Source of the DNA: Bordetella genomosp. 13
Lineage (GTDB): Bacteria > Pseudomonadota > Gammaproteobacteria > Burkholderiales > Burkholderiaceae_B
Assembly (NCBI RefSeq): GCF_007679965.1
Contig: NZ_VEHL01000006.1
Coordinates: 307,102-371,101 of the forward strand
Direction of reading: 5' to 3'
DNA: 64,000 nucleotides
Shown: piece by piece, positions 8,934 to 15,370 of the stretch
Layout of the letters: each line of letters starts with the position of its first letter
Numbering within the stretch: position 1 is the stretch's first letter
Made by a program: the position numbers and the translations under genes
The notes under the pieces: generated by a model
What the model was told of the DNA's origin: nothing
Database searches by the model: none
The model's input: only the letters and a program-made list of their open reading frames with translations

Positions 8934-9340
8934 GCGCCAGCCTCCGCGTCGTCCAGCACGAAGACGGGCACCCGCACGTCGCCGGCACGACCGAAGGCGA
9001 CGCGCACGCGCGCATCGATGGCCAGTCGGCCATGCGCGGCATCCACGATGTTGCTGAGCATCAGCACGCCTTCGTCCAGGGTGATGAAGGCCTGCACCTG
9101 CCTGTCGGAAGGCGCGCCGATCACGGTGTACGAATGGATGCGGCCGCGTCCGCCGGCCTCGGCCCAGTCCACGTCGGCTGAAAAACAATGTGGGCAGCTG
9201 CGGCGCGGGTAGTAATGCGCCTTGCCGCACGCGCGGCAGCGCCCATACAACAGACGGCCCTGCGCTGCGGCGTCGAAGAAGGCTGCGTTTTCCGGATTGG
9301 CGGCTGGGGCCGGCCACTGGCGATCGTCCGAGAGAAACAT
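8930..9340 (-). CDS. DUF35 zinc-ribbon/OB-fold protein
   Basis: 136 residues from the ATG preceded by CGGAG; an upstream in-frame ATG at 9400 would overlap the thiolase-like gene. The N-terminal rubredoxin-like zinc ribbon has C35-x2-C38 and C49-x2-C52, followed by an OB-fold. Such proteins partner with thiolase-fold enzymes or act as CoA-binding modules, and the Ltp2 aldolases need one for activity. It sits four bases after the thiolase-like gene and overlaps the hydratase gene, a gene order consistent with a hydratase/DUF35/aldolase complex. Confidence 0.85.
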   Translation of the reverse strand: MFLSDDRQWPAPAANPENAAFFDAAAQGRLLYGRCRACGKAHYYPRRSCPHCFSADVDWAEAGGRGRIHSYTVIGAPSDRQVQAFITLDEGVLMLSNIVDAAHGRLAIDARVRVAFGRAGDVRVPVFVLDDAEAGA

Positions 9341-9344
9341 GTAA

Positions 9345-10508
9345 TCAGCTCCGTCCAAGGATAAGCGTGGCGCTGCCGTGGCGCGCCCCGAGGTTGCCAC
9401 CCGTGCCCTGGGCCAGGGCGAGCTCGCAGTTGGGCACCTGCACCTTGGGATGTGCCTCGCCGCGCAGCTGGCGTACGGCTTCGATCACCTTGGTGATACC
9501 GCCGCGATTGGCTGGGTGGTTGTTGCACAGCCCGCCGCCGTCCGTATTGAAGGGCAGGCGGCCGATGCCCGAGATGAGGTTGCCGTCCTGCACGAAGCGG
9601 CCCCCCGCGCCCTTGCGGCAGAATCCCAGGTCCTCCAGCTGAAGCAGCACCGTGATGGTGAAGCTGTCGTAGATCGATGCGTACTGGACGTCGGCGGGCG
9701 TGATGCCGGCTTCGGCAAACGCCTGCGGGCCGGACTGCGCCGCTGCCGTTACCAGCAGGCTGCCGCGGCCGTCGTAGGCGCCACGCGTCGCCTCGCCCGC
9801 GCCTAGGACGTTCACCGTGGGGCGTGCCAGACGGCGCGCGATCTCGGGACGGGTGACCACCAGCGCGCCCCCGCCGTCGCTGACCACGCAGCAGTCCAGG
9901 CGGTGCAGCGGGTCCGCCACCAGGGGCGAGTTGACGACGTCCTCGACCGTCACCGGCTGGCGCAGCATGGCGTGGGGGTTGTGCTGCGCATGCGCGGCGG
10001 CCGCGACCTTGATCCAGGCTAGCTGTTCGGCCGTCGTCCCGTATTCGTGCATGTGGCGGCGGGCCACCATCGCGTAGCCGGCCAAGGTGTTCATCCCGAA
10101 GGGCTGTTCGAACGCGGCATCGGGAGACGTGGCGCCATACTCGCGGGGCTTCGCCGTCGATGGGTCGGTGCGTGGCTTGCCGGCCAACGTGATCAGCGCG
10201 ACATTGCACTTTCCCGCCGCGATGGCCTGCGCGGCGTGCGCGACGTGAATCAGGTATGACGATCCGCCCGTCTCGGTGGTGTCCAGGTGCCTCACGCGCA
10301 AGCCCAGATAGTCCAGCATGGACAGCGGGCCCAAGCCTGGCGCGTCGCCGGCGCAGAAATAGGCGTCCACGTCCTGGAAGGACAGCCCTGCATCGGCCAG
10401 CGCTCCGCGCGCGCATTCGGCATGCAGTTGGGCGACCGAATGGTGCTCCGCCTTGCGCAGCGGGTGTTCGAACACCCCGGCAATGCAGGCCTTTCCCTTG
10501 ATAGTCAT
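9345..10508 (-). CDS. Thiolase-fold protein without catalytic cysteines; probable Ltp2-type acyl-CoA retro-aldolase
   Basis: 387 residues, start ATG preceded by AGGAG. The fold is that of SCP2/lipid-transfer thiolases. The nucleophilic Cys position reads ETGGSSYL (about 79-85), with Ser instead of Cys. The usual HDCF box reads YDSF (280-283). The C-terminal Cys-Gly box reads QGTGGNLGARHG. GLCNNHPANRGG (326-337) keeps the GHP-like His331. Loss of both cysteines and of the HDCF histidine argues against Claisen thiolysis. It fits the Ltp2 group, which cleaves 3-hydroxyacyl-CoAs to a ketone or aldehyde plus a shorter acyl-CoA with a DUF35 partner. It is the first gene of the operon. Confidence 0.82.
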   Translation of the reverse strand: MTIKGKACIAGVFEHPLRKAEHHSVAQLHAECARGALADAGLSFQDVDAYFCAGDAPGLGPLSMLDYLGLRVRHLDTTETGGSSYLIHVAHAAQAIAAGKCNVALITLAGKPRTDPSTAKPREYGATSPDAAFEQPFGMNTLAGYAMVARRHMHEYGTTAEQLAWIKVAAAAHAQHNPHAMLRQPVTVEDVVNSPLVADPLHRLDCCVVSDGGGALVVTRPEIARRLARPTVNVLGAGEATRGAYDGRGSLLVTAAAQSGPQAFAEAGITPADVQYASIYDSFTITVLLQLEDLGFCRKGAGGRFVQDGNLISGIGRLPFNTDGGGLCNNHPANRGGITKVIEAVRQLRGEAHPKVQVPNCELALAQGTGGNLGARHGSATLILGRS

Positions 10509-10539
10509 GCACACGCTCCTGTCGGTGAGTGAGGGCCGC

Positions 10540-10556
10540 ATTCTGCTAAGCAGAAT
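10540..10556. promoter_or_regulatory. Palindromic operator and promoter region of the CoA-thioester operon
   Basis: ATTCTGC-TAA-GCAGAAT is a perfect 7-bp inverted repeat. A CATAAT -10-like element for the minus strand (10555-10560) touches it, so a bound protein would cover the transcription start. The same ATTCT-N7-AGAAT architecture recurs at 11490-11506. The divergent GntR gene is the obvious candidate binder. Confidence 0.6.
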
Positions 10557-10566
10557 TATGTTCTGT

Positions 10567-10580
10567 ATTCAGGGCTGAAT
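10567..10580. promoter_or_regulatory. Second palindrome in the GntR/thiolase intergenic region
   Basis: ATTCAG-GG-CTGAAT is a 6-bp perfect inverted repeat 10 bases beyond the first operator. Further TTCTG half-sites lie at 10561-10565 and 10580-10584. Possibly an auxiliary operator. Confidence 0.4.
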
Positions 10581-10710
10581 TCTGATTTAAGTACAGGTCA
10601 ATTGCAATAGGGTTAATATGGATGCCCCGGCGTTCCTGCGTGGGCGGGCTCATGGGTGCGACGAGCCCCGGCCTGCGTGCCGTCACAGTGCCCCCCCGGC
10701 CAAAACGAAC

Positions 10711-11421
10711 ATGTCCACCGCTGTTAAACAGGACCGTGATGCCTCGGCCGACAAGGTCGGGGCGGCGGTCTACGAGGCGCTGCGCGCCAAGGCCATCACG
10801 CATGCCTTCCTTCCAGGCGAACGCCTGAACGAGGGTGAGTTGGCCAATGAGCTGCATGTATCGCGTACCCCGTTGCGGGAAGCGCTGCACCGGCTGACGT
10901 CGGAGGGGTTCCTGCGATCCATCGCCGGCAAGGGCTTTTTCTTTCGGGAACTGGATCCAAAAGAACTCTTCGACCTTTACGAATTGCGCATGGCCCTGGA
11001 GTTGGCCGCGGTGCAACTGGCCGTGGAACGCGCCACTGACCAGCAGATCGATGCGCTGGCCGACATGTTGAGCGAGGGCGAGGCCAGCCACGAATGCGCG
11101 ACGACGGAATTGATCGCTCAGGATGAGCAGTTCCACGAGCGCTTGGTGGCGCTAGCGGGCAACGCGGAAATGTCACGCGTCCTGAGCAACATCAACGCGC
11201 GTATCCAATTCGTGCGTTGGATCGACGTGGGCCAGCCCGGCCGGCGCGCCACGCACCAAGGCCACAATGCCATCGTCGCGGCGTTGAAGAACCGCGACGT
11301 CGACACTTGCGCGGCCTTGCTCAGAAAACATATCGGGCGCCGCCAGGACGAAATCATCGAGGCGGCCCATGCGCGCATGGTCCAGTTGTTCACCGAACGC
11401 GCGTCCCGGCAGCGACGCTGA
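10711..11421 (+). CDS. GntR-family (FadR/FCD) transcriptional regulator
   Basis: 236 residues from the ATG at MSTAVKQD; an in-frame ATG at 10618 would add 31 residues unlike the family. The N-terminal winged helix-turn-helix shows GERLNEGELANELHVSRTPLREALHRLTSEGFL (about 35-70). The C-terminal all-helical FCD ligand domain has the metal-site pattern DEQFHERL, then a His near QGHNAIV and a final His in LLRKHIGRR. It is transcribed divergently from the CoA-thioester operon and lies 174 bases before nicD; both promoters carry the same palindrome, so it probably represses both halves until the substrate or a CoA ester appears. No strong Shine-Dalgarno precedes the chosen start. Confidence 0.88.
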   Translation: MSTAVKQDRDASADKVGAAVYEALRAKAITHAFLPGERLNEGELANELHVSRTPLREALHRLTSEGFLRSIAGKGFFFRELDPKELFDLYELRMALELAAVQLAVERATDQQIDALADMLSEGEASHECATTELIAQDEQFHERLVALAGNAEMSRVLSNINARIQFVRWIDVGQPGRRATHQGHNAIVAALKNRDVDTCAALLRKHIGRRQDEIIEAAHARMVQLFTERASRQRR

Positions 11422-11478
11422 TCACCGAATCCCCTGGCCGGTCGTGGCCGCCGTCGCGTGCCGCGTGCAGGCAAGGGA

Positions 11479-11506
11479 TTGACTGCTTTATTCTTCTTGG
11501 TAGAAT
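11479..11506 (+). promoter_or_regulatory. Sigma-70 promoter with embedded operator, upstream of nicD
   Basis: TTGACT (11479-11484), a 16-bp spacer and TAGAAT (11501-11506) make a good sigma-70 promoter about 90 bases before the nicD start. The spacer and -10 contain ATTCT-N7-AGAAT (11490-11506), the same architecture as 10540-10556. A protein bound there would exclude RNA polymerase. Confidence 0.7.
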
Positions 11507-11595
11507 CAAGTTCTGTTCAGCGCACCCCTCTTTCGAGGATGGGGATGCGCGCCCGAGGCCGGCCCTGGCAGCTTGAACGCCCCTGAGGAGGCGCC

Positions 11596-12423
11596 ATGAA
11601 TCGAGGAGAAGGCGCGCATCTGCGCGCCAATGGCATACGCCAGCACTATCTGCATTTTCCTGGCGCCGGCCCTTGCGTGGTCATCGTGCCGGGCATCGTC
11701 AGTCCCGCCATCCTCTGGCGCCATGTCGGCGCGTGGCTGTCCGAACACTACGACTGCTACATCCTGGACGTTCGCGGGCGGGGGTTGTCGGAAGCCGGCC
11801 CGCATCTGGACTACGGCGTGGACGCCTGCGCCGGCGATGTGACGGCGTTCATTCAGGCGATGCGGATGCCGGCCCCCATCGTGGTGGGCCACTCCATGGG
11901 GGCGAGAATCGGTTTGCGCGCCGCCGCCCGGTCACCGGGCGTGATAGCCGCGTTGGTGCTGGTCGATCCGCCCACCAGCGGGCCCGGGCGGCGGCCGTAT
12001 CCGGTACCGAAGTCCAGGACGCTGGGCCTGCTGCGCGCCGCCCATCGGGGTGAGGCGCTCGAGGCAATGCGGCAGGGCGCAGGAATGCCTTGGCCGCCGG
12101 CGCTGCAGGCCCTGCGCGCTGAATGGCTGGCCACCTGCGATGAGCGTGCCGTGCACGTGACCTACGACGATTTCCATGGCGAAGACATCTATGCGGACAT
12201 CGCCGGCGCAGACGCTGCGCTGTCATTGTTGTGCGCGGGTGAGGGGGGCGTGGTTTCCGAGGACGATGTCGCTCAGATGCGCGAGGCGCGCGGCGACCTG
12301 TCCGTCAGGCGCCTGGCCGGCGTGGGCCACCAGATGCAAGCAGAGAATTTCGACCTGTTCAAGCAAGCCCTGGGCGACATGCTTGCCCGACTCCTAGAGA
12401 CTATGGAAAGGAAGCGCAATTGA
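11596..12423 (+). CDS. nicD: N-formylmaleamate deformylase (NicD-like alpha/beta hydrolase)
   Basis: 275 residues with the alpha/beta-hydrolase fold: nucleophile elbow GHSMGAR with Ser100, Asp124 in VLVDPP, His245 in AGVGHQ. From memory, these positions and the segments ANGIRQHYL, LDVRGRGLS, LDYGxDACA and PPxSGPGRRxYP match Pseudomonas putida NicD, which hydrolyses N-formylmaleamate to maleamate and formate. The ATG is preceded by GAGGAG. It is translationally coupled to nicX, whose enzyme would make its substrate. Cytoplasmic. The match to characterised NicD is strong but was not computed. Confidence 0.88.
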   Translation: MNRGEGAHLRANGIRQHYLHFPGAGPCVVIVPGIVSPAILWRHVGAWLSEHYDCYILDVRGRGLSEAGPHLDYGVDACAGDVTAFIQAMRMPAPIVVGHSMGARIGLRAAARSPGVIAALVLVDPPTSGPGRRPYPVPKSRTLGLLRAAHRGEALEAMRQGAGMPWPPALQALRAEWLATCDERAVHVTYDDFHGEDIYADIAGADAALSLLCAGEGGVVSEDDVAQMREARGDLSVRRLAGVGHQMQAENFDLFKQALGDMLARLLETMERKRN

Positions 12424-13463
12424 AACTCGACGCGGAAGTACTGGATCTGTTCACGGAGGAACTCCGCCTGTGCGGCGTCAAGGCCGGCGAAACTGTGGTG
12501 GTGTTGACCGCTGGCGATGAATGGCTGGAAAACGCGTACGCCTTCATGGCGGCTGCCCAGAGCCTGGGGGCGACGACGTTCAACCTGAACGTGCGTCGCA
12601 ACCAGCAGAACGCGGTAGGAGTCCAGGGTCGGCATCCCTTGGTGGGCAACGCACTGGCAATGCGCACGATCAAGTCCGCAGACATGCTGATCGACATGGT
12701 GGGCCTGCTGTTCTCGCGAGAACAGGCTGAGATCCAGGCCGCCGGCGTACGCATTCTTCGCGTGATGGAGCCGTTTCACGTCCTGAAGCAGATGTTCCCC
12801 ACCCCGGACCTGCGACGCCGCGTCGAACACGCCAAAGGCATGCTCGAGCAGGCAAAGGTGCTGCGCTTCACCTCCGAAGCCGGCACTGACGTGACGTATC
12901 AATTGGGCCAGTACCCAGTGATCTCGGAATACGGCTACACCTACGAGCGCGGCCGCTGGGACCATTTCCCGTCGGGCTTTTCGTTCACGCAGGGCAACGA
13001 TGGCGGCGTCGACGGCACGGTCGTCCTGCAGCCTGGCGACATACTGTGCGCCTTCAAGAAGTACGTGGAGTCGCCGGTCACCATGAAAATCCGCGACGGC
13101 CAGGTCGTGGACATATCTGGCGCCGGGGTGGACGCCCAGCTCCTCGACAGCTACATCAAGAGCTTCAACGACGACCGCGCCTACGCGATCTCCCACATCG
13201 GATGGGGGCTCAATGAAAAAGCGCGCTGGTACCAGTTCTCGGTGACTCGCCAGCTCCCGGCCGAGCACGTGATGAATGCTCTGGCCTTCTACGGCAACGT
13301 GCTTTTCTCGCTGGGACCGAACCTGGAAGTGGGGGGAACCAACGACACCGCCTGCCATCTCGACCTGCCGATGCGTCGCTGCAGCCTTTGGCTGGACGAC
13401 ACGCAGATACTGAAGGACGGGGAAGTGATCCACCCGGCGATGCGGGTTGATCGCCACGCTTGA
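12420..13463 (+). CDS. nicX: 2,5-dihydroxypyridine 5,6-dioxygenase (NicX-like)
   Basis: 347 residues. The TTG start overlaps the nicD stop and is preceded by AAAGGA; no in-frame ATG is available. The likely Fe(II) ligands are H259 (SHIGWG), H313 and D315 (ACHLDLP), the same spacing as I recall for P. putida NicX. The stretches GQYPVISEYGY, GRWDHFPSGF and FYGNVLFSLGPN also match. It should open 2,5-dihydroxypyridine to N-formylmaleamate, the substrate of the NicD-like neighbour. The fold is related to M29 aminopeptidases, so automatic annotation may call it leucyl aminopeptidase. Confidence 0.9.
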   Translation: MKLDAEVLDLFTEELRLCGVKAGETVVVLTAGDEWLENAYAFMAAAQSLGATTFNLNVRRNQQNAVGVQGRHPLVGNALAMRTIKSADMLIDMVGLLFSREQAEIQAAGVRILRVMEPFHVLKQMFPTPDLRRRVEHAKGMLEQAKVLRFTSEAGTDVTYQLGQYPVISEYGYTYERGRWDHFPSGFSFTQGNDGGVDGTVVLQPGDILCAFKKYVESPVTMKIRDGQVVDISGAGVDAQLLDSYIKSFNDDRAYAISHIGWGLNEKARWYQFSVTRQLPAEHVMNALAFYGNVLFSLGPNLEVGGTNDTACHLDLPMRRCSLWLDDTQILKDGEVIHPAMRVDRHA

Positions 13464-13485
13464 CGCCGGCACGCATCAGCCGGCG
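13464..13485. other. Hairpin between convergent nicX and iclR genes
   Basis: CGCCGGC (13464-13470), an 8-nt loop and GCCGGCG (13479-13485) form a perfect stem over the 12-base gap and the end of the IclR gene. It has no T-run; at most a weak bidirectional terminator. Confidence 0.4.
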
Positions 13486-14243
13486 GTCGCTCCCAGCGCG
13501 GCCGGCGCGTCGCTTGCCTGCCTACTGACGAATGGCGTGGCATCGCCGCCCAGGCGACGCGTCAGTTCGGCGGCCACGGCCAGCAGATGCGCGGTCATGG
13601 CCGGAAGCCGCTCCGCCGAGAAACGCGGCGCCGGTCCCGAGATGGCCAGTGCTCCGCGCAAGGTGTTCTGCGGTCCGAATACCGGCGCCGCGATCGCGGC
13701 GATGTCCGGTTCGCGTTCGCCGATCGTGATGATGTAGGGCTGCGCCGGAGCTTGGGCAGTGGGTGTGAGGACGGGATCGAACGCGATAAGCACCCGGCCC
13801 GCCGCCCCCTTGTCCAGCGGCACGAGGTCCCCGGTGCGGATGTGGTCGCGAATCGAGCGCGGCGAGTCCACCCGGAACAGGCAGACGCGGTGGTCGCCCT
13901 CCCGCGTGAAGAAAGAGGCGCCTTCCTCGGTGTCCTGCACCAGCCGGCGCAGCATCGGCGGAACATGGTCGTCCAGGCGCAGCGCCGATTGATACAGCCC
14001 GCCCCAATGCAAAAGTATCGAACCGAGTTGGTAGCTGCCGTCGTCCAAGCGGACGATGCAGCGTTCCTGGACCAAGGTGGAAAGCAGCCTGAGGATGGTG
14101 CTTTTATACATCTTGGTCCGTCGCGCGATCTCATTGAGCGATAGCGACGCATCGCCCGCATGGAAGGCGTTCAGGATTGCAATCGCCCGCTCCACTGCCG
14201 CGACCCCACCCGCTTTCGCGTCGCTTTCCGGTGCTTCCGACAT
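13476..14243 (-). CDS. IclR-family transcriptional regulator
   Basis: 255 residues from the ATG at MSEAPESD; a GTG at 14318 would add 25 residues through the promoter region. The N-terminal helix-turn-helix is LSLNEIARRTKMYKSTILRLLSTL (about 35-58), followed by the IclR effector domain with DDGSYQLGSILLHWG and a C-terminal part ending near residue 230. IclR proteins often control aromatic-acid catabolism from a divergent position, and this gene is divergent from the Bug/molybdenum-hydroxylase operon. The two start regions share overlapping promoters (14274-14303). Confidence 0.88.
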   Translation of the reverse strand: MSEAPESDAKAGGVAAVERAIAILNAFHAGDASLSLNEIARRTKMYKSTILRLLSTLVQERCIVRLDDGSYQLGSILLHWGGLYQSALRLDDHVPPMLRRLVQDTEEGASFFTREGDHRVCLFRVDSPRSIRDHIRTGDLVPLDKGAAGRVLIAFDPVLTPTAQAPAQPYIITIGEREPDIAAIAAPVFGPQNTLRGALAISGPAPRFSAERLPAMTAHLLAVAAELTRRLGGDATPFVSRQASDAPAALGATAG

Positions 14244-14273
14244 TTTGTTGACTCGGTGTAGTACATGTCCCAG

Positions 14274-14303
14274 TTGACATTGTAGCGTACCGTTTAGCAG
14301 AAT
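14274..14303 (+). promoter_or_regulatory. Divergent promoters and half-operator before the Bug/Mo-hydroxylase operon
   Basis: On the plus strand TTGACA (14274-14279), an 18-bp spacer and CAGAAT (14298-14303) precede the Bug gene. On the minus strand TACAAT (14284-14279) could be the IclR -10. Within the spacer the minus strand reads ATTCTGCTAAAC, matching 11 of 12 bases of the left half of the 10540 palindrome. TGTAGTACA at 14257-14265 is another small palindrome. Confidence 0.5.
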
Positions 14304-14383
14304 GTAGTTCCTCTCCACAGAACGATCGTGTCATCCCGGTGGGGTCAGGCCATCGTCTCTATAACGTTCCAAGGGTGTGAACT

Positions 14384-15358
14384 ATGAGTATTGGAAACTG
14401 GAAATGGCTGTTCGCCAGTGTGTTGTGTGGGCTCTGCTTTACAGGCGTCGCTCGCGCTGAAACGTACCCCGACAAGCCCATCACGCTCGTCGCCCCTTAT
14501 CCGCCGGGTGGCGCCACGGATCTGTACGCGCGCTCGGTGGCCGCGGGCCTGGGTCAGATGGGCCAGCCTGTGGTGGTGGAAAACCGCGCCGGGGCTTCCG
14601 GGATCATCGGTGCGGACTACGTTTCTCGCGCGCAGGCGGACGGGTACACCATGCTGATCGGCGCGTCGTCCATGTTTTCCGTGTTGCCCCTGCTGAGCAA
14701 GCGGATGGAAGGCGTCTACCAGAAGATCGAGCCCGTCTCGCTGCTCGGCGTCAATCCCTCATACGTGGTCGTACCCGCGGCGCTGCCGGTCAATTCCATC
14801 CAGGAGTTGATCGCCTATCTAAAGAAGAATCCCGGCAAGTTCGGTTACGGATCGGCGGGCACCGGTACCTCGCAGCACGTGTTCATGGAACTCTTCAAGC
14901 AGCGCGCGGGAGTCGACCTGTTCCCGGTGCAATACAAGGGAAGCGGACCGATGGTCGTCGACCTGATCGCAGAACGCGTCGTCATGGTCATCGAACAGGG
15001 GCCGGCCGTGCTGTCGTACATCCGTGCCGGCAAGCTAAAGGCGCTGGCCGTCACGACTGCCAAACGCTCGGAGGCCCTGCCCGACGTTCCCACGCTCGGC
15101 GAGGCCGCGCTGCCCGGCTTCGAGGCCACGACCTGGTTCGCGCTGTATGCGCCCAAGGGCGTGCCCCGCGCGGTGATCGACAAGGTCGTGCCTGAGATCG
15201 CCAAGACGATGGCTTCGAAAGAGGTCAAGGAACGGATGAGCGTCGTCGGCGTGGAGCCTACGTCCAGCACGCCCGAGGAAGTCGTGAAGCGCCAGTCTGC
15301 CGAGACCGCGATGTGGAAGGAGGTCATCACGCAGTCGAAGATCTCGCTTGAAGATTGA
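14384..15358 (+). CDS. Bug/TctC-family periplasmic solute receptor
   Basis: 324 residues. The ATG has AAGGG upstream. A clean Sec signal peptide (about 1-25) ends at VARA-ET. The mature protein begins YPDKPITLVAPYPPGGATDLYAR and contains VENRAGASGIIGADYVSRAQADGYT, both typical of the family. It is the first gene of the operon with the molybdenum hydroxylase, 12 bases before the large subunit, so it probably binds the pyridine carboxylate or a related acid. It differs clearly from the Bug protein at 3604-4587, which suggests a different ligand or substrate form. Confidence 0.92.
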   Translation: MSIGNWKWLFASVLCGLCFTGVARAETYPDKPITLVAPYPPGGATDLYARSVAAGLGQMGQPVVVENRAGASGIIGADYVSRAQADGYTMLIGASSMFSVLPLLSKRMEGVYQKIEPVSLLGVNPSYVVVPAALPVNSIQELIAYLKKNPGKFGYGSAGTGTSQHVFMELFKQRAGVDLFPVQYKGSGPMVVDLIAERVVMVIEQGPAVLSYIRAGKLKALAVTTAKRSEALPDVPTLGEAALPGFEATTWFALYAPKGVPRAVIDKVVPEIAKTMASKEVKERMSVVGVEPTSSTPEEVVKRQSAETAMWKEVITQSKISLED

Positions 15359-15370
15359 GACGGGCCAGCC

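Noticed and set aside
8058..9317. A fused DUF35-MaoC protein as in some ChsH2-type enzymes
   Set aside because: The upstream part of this frame is out of frame with the real zinc-ribbon protein. The two genes overlap by four bases but are separate.
12420..13463. Leucyl aminopeptidase (M29)
   Set aside because: The fold is related, but the iron ligands and flanking segments fit NicX, and the overlap with nicD supports the pyridine role.
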